Shown in pieces: positions 8,871 to 19,833 of a stretch of 64,000 nucleotides of DNA (position 1 is the stretch's first letter; each line of letters begins with the position of its first letter). The stretch lies in contig JADJVW010000031.1 in the NCBI GenBank assembly GCA_016710365.1, forward strand, positions 1 to 64,000, read 5' to 3'. A program made the position numbers and the translations under genes. The stretch is from Candidatus Caldilinea saccharophila. GTDB lineage: Bacteria > Chloroflexota > Anaerolineae > Caldilineales > Caldilineaceae. Below the pieces are notes generated by a model that worked only from the letters and a program-made list of their open reading frames with translations, was not told where the DNA came from and ran no database searches.

Positions 8871-9546
8871 ATGCGTGCAGAATTGCCGCCAAATCCCTCA
8901 CCTGATGATGAGCTGCGTTTGCAGGCGATCCGGCGCGTCGAAGCAGAGGTGCTGGTGTGTACGCACTGCCCGCTGGCGGCAAGTCGCACGCACGCCGTGC
9001 CGGGTGAAGGCAACCTCAACGCCCTCGCCATGTTCGTGGGCGAAGGCCCTGGCTATGAGGAAGATAAGAAGGGACGACCCTTCGTCGGGCGCAGCGGCCA
9101 ATATCTGACCGATACGCTTGCCAACCTCGGCATCGCGGCGATGTTTACATCACGAACGTCGTGAAGTGCCGCCCGCCGCAGAATCGAGATCCACGGCCGG
9201 AAGAGTTGGCAGCGTGCTCCGACTATCTGACGCGCCAGGTTGAGATCATCAATCCGCGCATCATCGTGACATTGGGGCGTTTCAGTATGCAACGCTGGTT
9301 CCCAGATGGGCGATCACAAAGATTCACGGCCAGGTGCGCAACATTGGCCACGGCCGGATTGCGATGGCGATGTTCCACCCTGCGGCGGCGCTGCGCAATC
9401 CAACGTGGCAAAGCGCTTTCGAGCAGGATATGGCTGCCTTGCCCGGCTTGATCGAGCGTGCACGGCGCGCCAATGAAGCTGCGGCGCGCGGCGAGGGTCT
9501 CCCGCCGGGAGCGCCCCACCCAGGCGACGCCGATTATAACGTCTGA
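8871..9546 (+). CDS. Uracil-DNA glycosylase, family 4, two frameshifts
   Basis: Three overlapping frames together give one family-4 (Fe-S) uracil-DNA glycosylase of about 225 aa. The first frame has the cysteine pair CTHC and the active-site motif GEGPGYEEDKKGRPFVGRSG. After a shift near 9138 the second reads VVKCRPPQNRDPRPEELAAC (Fe-S cysteines). After a shift near 9310 the third has the catalytic-loop motif MFHPAAALRNP. The enzyme removes uracil from DNA at the start of base excision repair. Start chosen at the ATG at 8871 behind GGAAG. Both shifts fall in well-conserved segments, so sequence error is likelier than decay, but a pseudogene cannot be excluded. Confidence 0.8.
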
Positions 9547-9641
9547 GATTCCATTTTTATGACGCACACAGGTGCGCTGCGACGCGCGCCTGTTTCGCAC
9601 TTTTAATAGTTGATTTGTTTTTTATAAGGAGTATGCGACAC

Positions 9642-11339
<1,698 letters not shown>

Positions 11340-11450
11340 AGGATGCGGGGTGGTGGGGGCATAGGGTGGTGGAGTAAAGAGAACTCTCTGCCCCTTCCAC
11401 CCTCGGCGCCACACCCCATCGACTCGCCCCGCCTATTTATCGGCGCCAAC

Positions 11451-12203
11451 ATGCCTAGACTCAACAAGTACATCCCCTATTACGACGATATCATCGAGGC
11501 GATGGCCGGAGCTGGCTGCGCGTTCTGCACGCTGCAACTGCGCGCGGCGGAACGCTACATCGACGCGCTCTTGTGGGAAAGCGTCAACGACCCGCGCATC
11601 CGCCGCGAGATAAGTGCGGCGCGCGGGTTTTGCAACCACCATGCCTGGCTGTTGGTGCGCCCCGGCGGCGCGTTGAGTTCCGCCATCATCTACAAAGATG
11701 TCGTGCAGAGCGCGGCGCGCATCGTGCAGAATCCGCCCGCGGCGGAAGGATCGTTCTGGCAGCGTGTGCGGGCGCGGTTTGGCGGCGCGCGCAGTAAAGA
11801 TGCTCTGGTCGCTGCGCTGGCGCCACAACAGCCGTGTCCTGTCTGCGTCAACGCCGACGAAATCGACGCCCATCTGAGCGAAACGGTGTTGGCCGCGCTG
11901 GCAAAGTCAGACGATGTGCTGCAACATTATCAAGCATCACCCGGATTATGTCTGCATCACTTTCGCACCTTGCTCAGCCATGTGCGCCGGCCCGCGCAAC
12001 GCGACGCGCTGCTGGCAGTTCAGCTTGAGGTCTGGGCAGCATTGAACGCCGAATTGGCGGAGTTTATCCGCAAGAACGACCATCAATTTCGCGGGGAGAA
12101 ATTCGGCGCGGAACGCGACGTCTGGGAGCGCGCCATTGCCCTGACCTCCGGCCCCCAGCCCGCGGGAAAATCTCAGCGCGGGGGACTCACCCAGTCGCTT
12201 TAG
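11451..12203 (+). CDS. Cys/His-rich protein, possibly DUF6062 family
   Basis: 250 aa, soluble, starting MPRLNKYIPYYDDIIEAM. Two similar halves each carry a CxxC followed by a Cys..His-His pair: CAFC with CNHHAW, then CPVC with CLHHF. That spacing suggests metal binding, probably zinc. I associate the pattern with DUF6062 proteins of Chloroflexota and Firmicutes; this is from memory. It lies 111 bp after rnj in the same direction and may share its transcript. Function unknown. Confidence 0.65.
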   Translation: MPRLNKYIPYYDDIIEAMAGAGCAFCTLQLRAAERYIDALLWESVNDPRIRREISAARGFCNHHAWLLVRPGGALSSAIIYKDVVQSAARIVQNPPAAEGSFWQRVRARFGGARSKDALVAALAPQQPCPVCVNADEIDAHLSETVLAALAKSDDVLQHYQASPGLCLHHFRTLLSHVRRPAQRDALLAVQLEVWAALNAELAEFIRKNDHQFRGEKFGAERDVWERAIALTSGPQPAGKSQRGGLTQSL

Positions 12204-12745
12204 TCAGCACGCCGCCGGCGCCACGCCGGGCAAAGGGACAATCGTCCCCTCCAGATCGGGTATAACGCCGTCTTGTAAGATTTTTGGCTTGGCGCGACAA
12301 TCAATGTGTGCTCTGAAAGTGGATAGATCATGCTGCCAGACACGCGTTTATCAACGGCGCACGCCATTGTTGCTCGATAATCGGAGTGAGTTTTATGCAC
12401 ATGCATTGCTCTCACCTTCTCGCAGCTTTCCCCGCTCCTCGGCGCTATTTTCAGGATTCGTCTCTACGCAAAATCATACTCCGTGTGTGATGGCGTTTGC
12501 GCGTGGAATCGCTGTATCCAGCAATTTCAGTAGCGACCATCCGCCTCACGCAATTGCTCGTTGACCCGCAACCGGTCACAATCCAGCAAAATCGATGCTG
12601 CCCAACAGGGCGCAGTTCAAATAAGCAACCGGTTGCTTATTTGAACTGCGCCGGTATGCCACTCACGACGACGACCGATTCTTATAAACCATGCAAATTT
12701 TTGTAGACCATTCAAAGATTTTCTTAGAAAGGATACGTTGTCCGT
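12204..12745. other. 542-bp intergenic region upstream of hppA
   Basis: I see no credible gene. A short hairpin (GGGACAATCGTCCC, 12235-12250 area) follows the upstream gene and could help end its transcript. The middle is unremarkable. The right part holds the 44-bp palindrome (12609-12652) and an AT-rich leader before the hppA ribosome-binding site (AGAAAGGA). Confidence 0.5.
12609..12652. repeat. Perfect 44-bp palindrome with LacI-type core upstream of hppA
   Basis: Left half 12609-12630 and right half 12631-12652 are exact reverse complements with no spacer. The centre is AAGCAACCGGTTGCTT, containing the same 12-bp core as the oppB operator. It ends 93 bp before the hppA start. It could be an extended operator, a cruciform, or an RNA hairpin if transcribed. 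No U-tract follows, so a plain terminator is less likely. Confidence 0.75.
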
Positions 12746-15145
12746 ATGTCAGAATTAACTACGTTTGAACAGATTGCGATTTGGAGCGTCTTAGGTATTT
12801 CCATCCTGGGGCTGGCCTATGCGTTTCTGCTGCGCGGTCAGATTCTGCGCGAAGACAAAGGCACCCCGAAGATGCAGGAAATTTGGGGGTGGATCAAAGA
12901 TGGCGCCAACGCCTATTTGAGCCGCCAGTTGCGTTCGATCCTGCCGTTCATCGCGGTGCTCACCATTGCGCTCTTTTTCTCCGTTTACATCGTCCCCCCC
13001 TCTGCTGAGGCCATGGCGCACTACAGCGGCGCCACTCCCGACCAGGTGCGGCTCTACATCGGTCTATGGCGTGCGTTTGCGTTCATCATGGGCGCGGTTT
13101 TCTCCCTGACCGTCGGCCAGATTGGGATGCGCATGGCGGTTGAAGGCAATGTGCGCACGGCCGCCGCGGCGCGCACAAGCTTCTCCGACGCGCTGCGCAT
13201 CGCCTATCGCTCCGGCACCATCACGGGCATGTTGACCGATGGGTTGGGTCTGTTCGGCGGCACGATCATCTTTATCTTTCTCGGTCCTGCCTCGCCTGAT
13301 GCGTTGCTTGGCTTCGGGTTCGGAGGCACGCTGCTGGCGCTCTTTATGCGCGTGGGCGGTGGCATCTACACCAAAGCAGCCGATGTTGGCGCCGACCTGG
13401 TGGGTAAAGTCGAGGAAGGGTTGGAAGAAGACGACCCACGCAACGCCGCAGTCATTGCCGACCTAGTGGGTGACAACGTGGGTGACTGCGCCGGCATGGC
13501 CGCCGACATCTTCGAGTCCTACGAAGTCACCATCGTGTCGGCGTTGATCCTCGGTCTTGCGCTGGTGGCCTTGACCGGCCACTACGAGTGGATCGTCTTC
13601 CCGCTGATCGTGCGCGGCATCGGCGTGTTGTCGTCGATCGTCGGCACCTATCTGGTGCGTGCGCCGAAGGGTGAAGGCTCCGGCGACGCCATGGCGGCCA
13701 TCTTCCGCGGCTTCCTCTCGTCCGCGGCGATTTCCGTCGTGCTTTTTGCCGGCGTCGGTTTCTTCTATCTGCAAAATGTGCCGGGTGGTTGGTGGCGTCC
13801 GGTGCTCGCCGTCACCGTCGGCGTCCTGCTGGCCATTCTGATCGACCGTGTGACCGAGTATTTCACGGGTACGCACGGCGCGCCGGTCAAGGACATCGTC
13901 CGTTCGACCAGTGGCGGCCCGGCCACGACGATTCTCTCCGGCATTGTCCAGGGCTACGAAAGCGCGGTCGCGTCGACGTTGATCATCGCCGGCACGATTT
14001 TTGCGTCGATTGTCATCTTTTCGGGCGTCGGTGCAACTGTGGTGGAAACTACGGCCTACATCCTCTATGGCGTGGCGCTCACCGGTATTGGCATGTTGAC
14101 GCTGACCGGCAACAACGTCTCGATGGACTCTTTTGGCCCAATCTGCGATAACGCCAATGGCATCGGCGAAATGGCCGGCCTGGACAAGCAGGCGCGCCAG
14201 ATCATGGCCGACCTCGACGCCGTCGGTAACACGACCAAGGCCATCACCAAAGGCATTGCGATTGGCTCCGCCGTGATCGCGGCGGTGGCGCTCTTTGGAT
14301 CGTTCCTGACCGATGTCAGCAAAGTGCAGCTTGCTGCCAACGCGGCCGCCACCAGCGCAGGGCAGACGCTGCCCTTCTTGCAGACTTTTCTTGACACCGG
14401 CATCCGTGTCTCGATGCCGCAGGTTTTCGTCGGGATGTTGCTCGGTGCGGCGCTGCCGTGGATCTTCTCCGGCCTGGCGATCAACGCCGTGAACCGCGCC
14501 GCGCGCCTGATGGTGAACGAAGTGCGACGCCAGTTCCGCCTGGGCGTGCTCGAAGGCAAAGTTCCGCCCGACTATCGCCAGTGCGTCCTCATCTCGACTG
14601 CGGCCGCGCAGAACGAGCTGCTTTCGCTGGCGATTCTCGCCATCGTGCCGCCCATTCTGGTGGGGTTGCTGCTGGGCGCAGAGGCGCTGGGCGGCTTCCT
14701 GGCCGGTCTGATCGTCTCCGGGCAGTTGCTGGCCGTCTACATGGCCAATGCCGGCGGGGCATGGGACAACGCCAAGAAGGTGATCGAGGATGAGCCGCGC
14801 GACCCGGCCAGGAACCTCGGGAAGAATTCCGACCGGCACAAGGCAGCCGTCGTCGGCGACACGGTTGGCGACCCGCTCAAGGACACGGCCGGCCCGGCGC
14901 TCAATCCAATGATCAAGGTGGTCAACCTCGTCTCAGTGATCATTGCGCCCATCGTCGTCACCTTTGCCACCATCAACCTGGGCGTCGTCGTAGCGGCAGT
15001 CGTGCTGCTTGCACTTGTCATCTGGGCGGTTTGGAAGAGCAAGCGCGAGGTGCAGACTGAACTCGTCGCGCCGGCGCTGGCGACGGCCGGGGCTGCCAAA
15101 TCTCCGGCTAAGCAGGCGAATAAGACGCCGGCTAAGAGGAAATAG
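12746..15145 (+). CDS. hppA: Membrane-bound proton-translocating pyrophosphatase
   Basis: 799 aa with about 16 membrane segments. The signature DDPRNAAVIADLVGDNVGD, with the preceding GADLVGKVEEGL, provides the Mg-pyrophosphate site. SMDSFGPICDNANGIGEM and VVGDTVGDPLKDTAGPALNPMIKV are also typical. GNTTKA carries Lys where K+-dependent enzymes carry Ala, so this should be the K+-independent H+-pumping type. The enzyme couples pyrophosphate hydrolysis to proton export. The C-terminus ends in a short Lys/Ala-rich tail. Frame intact; AGAAAGGA lies upstream of the ATG. The palindrome at 12609-12652 may control it. Confidence 0.96.
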   Translation: MSELTTFEQIAIWSVLGISILGLAYAFLLRGQILREDKGTPKMQEIWGWIKDGANAYLSRQLRSILPFIAVLTIALFFSVYIVPPSAEAMAHYSGATPDQVRLYIGLWRAFAFIMGAVFSLTVGQIGMRMAVEGNVRTAAAARTSFSDALRIAYRSGTITGMLTDGLGLFGGTIIFIFLGPASPDALLGFGFGGTLLALFMRVGGGIYTKAADVGADLVGKVEEGLEEDDPRNAAVIADLVGDNVGDCAGMAADIFESYEVTIVSALILGLALVALTGHYEWIVFPLIVRGIGVLSSIVGTYLVRAPKGEGSGDAMAAIFRGFLSSAAISVVLFAGVGFFYLQNVPGGWWRPVLAVTVGVLLAILIDRVTEYFTGTHGAPVKDIVRSTSGGPATTILSGIVQGYESAVASTLIIAGTIFASIVIFSGVGATVVETTAYILYGVALTGIGMLTLTGNNVSMDSFGPICDNANGIGEMAGLDKQARQIMADLDAVGNTTKAITKGIAIGSAVIAAVALFGSFLTDVSKVQLAANAAATSAGQTLPFLQTFLDTGIRVSMPQVFVGMLLGAALPWIFSGLAINAVNRAARLMVNEVRRQFRLGVLEGKVPPDYRQCVLISTAAAQNELLSLAILAIVPPILVGLLLGAEALGGFLAGLIVSGQLLAVYMANAGGAWDNAKKVIEDEPRDPARNLGKNSDRHKAAVVGDTVGDPLKDTAGPALNPMIKVVNLVSVIIAPIVVTFATINLGVVVAAVVLLALVIWAVWKSKREVQTELVAPALATAGAAKSPAKQANKTPAKRK

Positions 15146-15160
15146 GGAGACAGGGAGACA

Positions 15161-15214
15161 GGGGGGACGCAGGGAGATGATTGCAGAACATTCTCCTGCG
15201 TCCCCTCTGTTTCT
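15161..15214. terminator. Bidirectional terminator between convergent hppA and glycosyltransferase genes
   Basis: GGGGACGCAGGGAGA (15163-15177) pairs with TCTCCTGCGTCCCC (15192-15205) with one bulged base; a T-rich stretch follows on the plus strand. It lies between the stops of two convergent genes. Confidence 0.6.
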
Positions 15215-15241
15215 TTGCGACTCTGCGCCAGAAAAGACCTT

Positions 15242-16424
15242 TTAGGGAGCTGCGCTTAGCGAGTTGCTCCGGGAGGACTCTCCGCGCGGCATAGGCGAGA
15301 TTTGCGCCAGAATCGTATCGGCAATGTCCAGCGCGGCGCGCGGCCGCCCCATGCGTTCGGCCTGGGTCGCCATTTGCGCCAGGCGCTCCGGCTCGGCCAG
15401 CAGGGCAAGCGTGGCAGCGGGCGCCATTTCCGGCATGCGCAGTTGGATGCCGGCGCCCGAACCGGCCACAAAATCAGCGTTCCATTCTTCCTGGCCTGGG
15501 ATTGGGTCGATAATCACCATCGGCGTGCCTCGAGCCATCACTTCACTGACGATCAGCCCCCCCGATTTCGAGATGACGACATCACTTGCCACGATCAGAT
15601 CGTCGACGTAATCGATCGAGCCTTCCTTGCGCAGCTTCATGTGCGCGCCGCCGCGCACATCGTGCAACGCCTCCGCCAATTCATGATTGCGACCTGCCAC
15701 TGTGACGGCCAACGCTGGCTCCTCCGCTGCTTCAAGCATACGCTCGACCAGCAAACGCATCCGCTTTGGCTCGATGCCGCCGCCAAAGATGCTGATCACC
15801 GGACGATCAAGCGGCAGGTCGTGGGCGGTGCGCGTCTTCCCGCGCTTTCGGCTTCATAATTTCCAGCTTGACCGGAATGCCGGTAGCGTAGATATGTTTG
15901 GCGGGAACGCCACGCCGTTGCAAGACATAGCCAGTCTGCGGATGGGCGACAAAATAGCCATCGACGCCCGGTGCGATCCACGAAGCGTGCACCATAAAGT
16001 CGGTGATCACCACATAGAGTGGTTTGTGCAGACGCCCTTGCTGTTTGAGGAAGCTGACCGCCGATAAAGGGAACTGTTGTGTACACACGATCACATCCGG
16101 GTCGGTGCGTTCGATAAATTTCAGCAACCCATGTAGAAAGGGTGTGTAGAGCGCGTCGGTCAGCAGATTAGAAGAAGTGGCGAAGGAGAGTTCATCGCCG
16201 TCGGTCGATTCGTAGTAAACCTCGTAGAGGAAAGGCGCACGCTCACTGAGTCGCTCGTAAATACTCGACACGGCGCCGCGCAGCGTGGAGCCAACATGCT
16301 CGAAGATATCCTCGACAATGACGACATGCGCCATATCGCGGCTACGAAAGGCCGCGGCCAGCGACTTCGACGCGTTCAAGTGTCCCGACCCAAAAGGCGA
16401 ATAAAAGATCACGATACGCGCCAT
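15242..16424 (-). CDS. Glycosyltransferase, MGDG-synthase/MurG-like (GT28), one frameshift
   Basis: About 393 aa in two frames joined near 15810-15845. The N-terminal part (MARIVIFYSPFGSGHLNASKSLA, then HASWIAPGVDGYFV) is the acceptor-binding domain of the MGDG synthase family. The C-terminal part (ISIFGGG, then ISKSGGLIVSEVMARGTPMVIIDPIPGQEEWNADF) is the GT28 nucleotide-sugar domain. Reading AHDLPLDRPV across the junction in the alternative frame joins them. It probably moves a sugar onto diacylglycerol or another lipid at the cytoplasmic membrane face. Convergent with hppA. Confidence 0.85.
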
Positions 16425-16698
16425 TTTGCACTCCTGCTTTGAGGAACGATTCGTATTGCTTGCACCTCACATCAAACTACCCCGACTCAAAGAATCCACC
16501 AAATCTTCATCGGAGATATGAATGTATCTGGGATTGAGGCGACTGCATAGTCTTGCCAAAGCGCCCGGCGATGCAGGTGGCGCGGACGTCAACGCGCGAT
16601 CAACGCGGCAGGCGGTATCCTCTGGACACACACACCTGGCCTGGCAGGAATCGATCCAGACGATGTCAGCGCAATACGAGAACGGGAGAAAACCAAAG

Positions 16699-16971
16699 AT
16701 GCTCAGCCAACTCCGCACAGTTGACCGCGAATTATTGTTGATTCTAAGTGCTCTGCTTCTATTAGCCTTGATGGCAAAATCCACCAGACAGAGCCTCAAT
16801 CTGGACGAAACTGCCGTCACTCCCCAAACGATCTCAGTCGGAATTGCCAATGATATGCTTGTCGCGTCCACCAATCCTTACTGGACGCCGACCCACGCTT
16901 TTCCACGACGGCCGGCGCCTGTTTACAGCAGTGCGGCGCTTGCGCCGGAACACAGGGTCGCTCAGAAGTGA
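16699..16971 (+). CDS. Small hypothetical protein with one membrane segment
   Basis: 90 aa, starting MLSQLRTVDRELLLILSALLLLALMAKS, so one membrane segment at about residues 11-26 followed by a polar tail. GGGAG lies 11 nt before the ATG. No family recognised. The preceding 16425-16698 stretch holds nothing I can name. Coding status is uncertain; base composition is less GC-rich than the neighbours. Confidence 0.35.
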   Translation: MLSQLRTVDRELLLILSALLLLALMAKSTRQSLNLDETAVTPQTISVGIANDMLVASTNPYWTPTHAFPRRPAPVYSSAALAPEHRVAQK

Positions 16972-17085
16972 TGCATCTGGCGCTCCTCTCTGTCGGGCTC
17001 ATTCTTCCTGTCTCAGCGCACAACCGCTACAATAAAATGGCAGGCAGGAGAGACAGGCAGAGAATTCCGAGTTGAGGCGTACTTG

Positions 17086-17994
17086 ATGAATCAAATAACT
17101 TCATGGCCACGGCCCGCTGGCGCAGAGCAACTGGCCGATGCCCTGTGGCGAATCTATCGACGGCCAGACACACCGGCAGCGTGGCAAGCGGGCGGCAACC
17201 TGCCCTGGAACGACCCAGCCTTTTCCGAGCGTATGTTGCGCGAACATCTCGACGAATCGCACAGCGCCGCGTCGCGCACGGCTGCGGAGCGAGCCGCGCA
17301 GATCGCGTGGCTATGGTCGCGCCTGGAGCTGGCGGCCAGCAGCCGCGTGCTCGATCTGACATGCGGGCCGGGCTTGTATGCCGTGGCTTTGGCGTCCCGC
17401 GGCTGCCGCGTGACAGGCATCGATTTTTCGCCGGCTTCGATCCGTTACGCCCGTGAGCTTGCCGAACGCACGGGCGTAGCGGATCACTGCACCTTTATCG
17501 AGCACGATGTGCGCACCGTCACCGTGGCGGCGCATGAGTACGATGCGGTGCTCCTGCTCTACGGTCAGCTCGCCGTTTTTACGCGCCAGGAAGCCGCGGC
17601 CCTGTTGCAACTTGCCGCGGATAGCCTGCGTCCAGGCGGACGCCTCTGCATCGAACTGCTTGACCAGGAGAAGGTAGACAAAAGCCACAGCACGTGGTGG
17701 TTTACCGGCGACAGCGGACTTTGGGGCGACGCGCCTTTTCTCAACTTCGGCGAGCGTTTTTGGGATGCGACCGCGGCCCTGTCGATGGAGCGGTTCTATA
17801 CGCTGCACCTTGCAAGCGCCGCGCTGGACGAAGTGCTGCTGTGCGACCAAACTTACGCCGTCCCTGAATTAACGGCGATCCTGCAAAGCGTTGGCTTCGA
17901 CGCAACGCAAGTCTACGCCGGTTGGAATGGTCTGCCGCTCTACGATGCCGCGGAATGGAACGTCTACGTGGGGCAGAAACGTTCTGCGGAGTAA
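17086..17994 (+). CDS. Class I SAM-dependent methyltransferase
   Basis: 302 aa. After an N-terminal extension of about 80 residues, the Rossmann motif I is VLDLTCGPGLYAVALASRG and motif II ends in TGIDFSPASIRYAREL. A post-motif YDAVLLLYGQLAVF and SLRPGGRLCIELL are typical of methyltransf_25-type enzymes. Substrate not predictable. Start at the ATG at 17086; 13 bp before the metallophosphoesterase gene, so probably one operon. Confidence 0.85.
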   Translation: MNQITSWPRPAGAEQLADALWRIYRRPDTPAAWQAGGNLPWNDPAFSERMLREHLDESHSAASRTAAERAAQIAWLWSRLELAASSRVLDLTCGPGLYAVALASRGCRVTGIDFSPASIRYARELAERTGVADHCTFIEHDVRTVTVAAHEYDAVLLLYGQLAVFTRQEAAALLQLAADSLRPGGRLCIELLDQEKVDKSHSTWWFTGDSGLWGDAPFLNFGERFWDATAALSMERFYTLHLASAALDEVLLCDQTYAVPELTAILQSVGFDATQVYAGWNGLPLYDAAEWNVYVGQKRSAE

Positions 17995-18007
17995 AAAGGA
18001 CGGTCCT

Positions 18008-19011
18008 ATGCCAAAAAATCCAGCATTACTTTCCCAGTCCGTTGAAAATGATCTTGCGCAGACAGAGCAGGCTACCCTTGACGAGCGTCGAGGGCTTGCC
18101 TACGAGCAGGAGATGGAAGCACTGCCGCAAAGACATCTTATTTCCCGGCGCGGCCTGTTGTGGGCGGTGGCTGGCGCACTCAGCACCGCGGTCGCGGGCA
18201 CAGGCTACGCCCACTTTGCCGAGCCGCACCTGGTGCAGATCGACCCGATTACCCTTTCCATCCCCAACCTGCCCGCAGCGTTGGCCGGGAAGCGCATCGC
18301 GCAGATCTCCGATATTCACGTCGGCGCCTATTTCACCCCAGAGCAGGCAGCAGACGCTATCGCCCGCGTCAACCGGCTTGACGTCGATTTCTTGATGCTG
18401 ACAGGTGATTTTGCCACCGTACGCGAGCGGGATCGAACAAAGCGCGCGCTGCTGCGCAAGCAGGCATTGCAGTCGCTGATCGAACCGTTGCGCCAGGCGA
18501 CCATGCCGATGTACGCAGTGACCGGCAACCACGATCACTGGGGCAGCCTTGAGCCGGTGGCGTCCATGCTGCAGGAAGCTGGGGTCACACTGTTGCGCAA
18601 CGCTGCCGCACCGGTGGGAGGCGGATTGTGGTTGGCCGGCGTCGACGATATCTGGGGCGGCCGTCCTGACCTGCCCGCGGCGCTGCGCGATGTCCCTGCC
18701 CACGCCACGACCCTGCTGATGGCCCATGCCCCCAACTATTTCGACAATGTCTTGCAACGCAATGCGCCCGTGGCCGTGCAGTTCAGCGGTCATACCCACG
18801 GCGGGCAAGTACGATTGCCGCGTCTCACCCCGGCCCCGATGGACTCTACACCTATGCGCCTATCGTGCCCGACTTTGGCGAGCGTTATCCGATCGGGCTG
18901 CGCACGGTGCACGGTCGCAGCATCTACACCAACTGCGGGCTGGGAACCTGGCCCATTCCGTTTCGCTTCAATTGTCCGCCGGAGATTACGGTCTTCACCC
19001 TGCAAGGGTAG
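18008..19011 (+). CDS. Metallophosphoesterase (YaeI-like), frameshifted
   Basis: Residues 40-65 carry SRRGLLW plus a hydrophobic stretch, a Tat signal or membrane anchor. The calcineurin-like motifs follow: ISDIHVG (D.H), LTGDFA (GD), VTGNHDHWG (GNHD), LLMAHAPN (H) and SGHTHGGQVRLP (GHTHGGQ). Near 18825 the frame changes: the continuing frame reads GPDGLYTYAPIVPDFGERYP and TVFTLQG to a stop at 19009-19011. The family acts on phosphodiesters or diphosphates; YaeI-like members have been linked to lipid or UDP-sugar substrates. The end overlaps the convergent parA end by 17 bp. Confidence 0.85.
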
Positions 19012-19756
19012 GAGAATTGGGCAGGCGTCTGACTTCGGCCCACAACGCTCGATACGCCGCGGCGGCGGGTGAGGCGCCGGCAAAAACCCCCACCGGCGCG
19101 CGGTGCACGCCCATCTGCTCCACATGCGTCAGATAGGAGATCGATGTCTGCAAAACATGCCGGTAGGCGTGGCGCGCCTCGGCGATCAGGTCGCGATGCA
19201 GCCGTCTGCCGCCATCCACCATGGAAAAAAAGGCATAGACGCGCGCCGCATGATAGCCATGCTCATCCAGAAAATCGAGCAACTGACGATGCGCCAGCAG
19301 CGAAAGCGGGGTCGGAATGATCGGCGCCAACAGCACGTCCGTAGTGGTGAAAATATTTTCGGCCAGCAGATTGATGGTCGGCGGGCAGTCGAGGATCAGA
19401 TAGTCGTAGGCGGAGCGCAGCGGCTCCAATGCCTTGGCCAGTCGCTCGGTCGGCTTCTTGCGCTCGGCATATTCGATGTCAAGCCGGCGATGCGAAAAGT
19501 CGGCGGGCAGCAGATCCAGCGACGGGTAGTCGGTCGCCTTGATGCTGTCGAACACCTTTTTATTCTCCTTCACCAGCCCACGCGCCTTGCGCTTGATGCC
19601 GGGCTGGACGCGGAAGTAAAACGTAGACGACCCCTGCGCGTCCAGGTCGCAAAGCAGCGTGCTGGCGCCGCTCTCCGCGGCCAGGTAAGCAAGATTGACG
19701 GCAGCCGCGGTTTTCCCCACGCCGCCTTTGTTGCTATAGAGTGCAATAATAGTCAT
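18995..19756 (-). CDS. ParA/Soj-like ATPase, solitary
   Basis: 253 aa from the ATG at 19756. The deviant Walker A (SNKGGVGKTAAAVNLA) is at residues 8-17; Walker B (YLILDCPPT) and CDLDAQGSS are also present. ParA ATPases position DNA or protein cargo on the nucleoid. No ParB or parS-like partner is adjacent, so an orphan ParA/MinD-type role is possible. No ribosome-binding site precedes the ATG, and the predicted transcription start coincides with it, suggesting leaderless translation. Confidence 0.85.
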   Translation of the reverse strand: MTIIALYSNKGGVGKTAAAVNLAYLAAESGASTLLCDLDAQGSSTFYFRVQPGIKRKARGLVKENKKVFDSIKATDYPSLDLLPADFSHRRLDIEYAERKKPTERLAKALEPLRSAYDYLILDCPPTINLLAENIFTTTDVLLAPIIPTPLSLLAHRQLLDFLDEHGYHAARVYAFFSMVDGGRRLHRDLIAEARHAYRHVLQTSISYLTHVEQMGVHRAPVGVFAGASPAAAAYRALWAEVRRLPNSPTLAG

Positions 19757-19763
19757 CGTGCAG

Positions 19764-19818
19764 ATCGTAACATTGAACCAGCAATCGTTCAAATACCTTT
19801 TTGAACGTCCTTTGAACG
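19764..19818 (-). promoter_or_regulatory. parA promoter with TTTGAACG repeats
   Basis: On the minus strand TTGAAC (19792-19787), a 17-nt spacer and TACGAT (19769-19764) form a promoter; the start point expected 7 nt later is next to the ATG at 19756. The octamer TTTGAACG occurs three times: inverted at 19786-19793, direct at 19800-19807 and 19811-19818. The first two form an 8-bp inverted repeat with a 6-bp spacer overlapping the -35 element, as in an autoregulatory site. Confidence 0.5.
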
Positions 19819-19833
19819 TGAGCAGACGCATTT

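Noticed and set aside
13463..14839. 458-codon minus-strand frame opposite hppA
   Set aside because: Antisense shadow; polar Arg/Asp/His-rich translation of membrane-protein DNA.
16522..16698. Longer N-terminus for the small membrane protein at 16699
   Set aside because: The extra residues are not protein-like and the ribosome-binding site supports the ATG at 16699.
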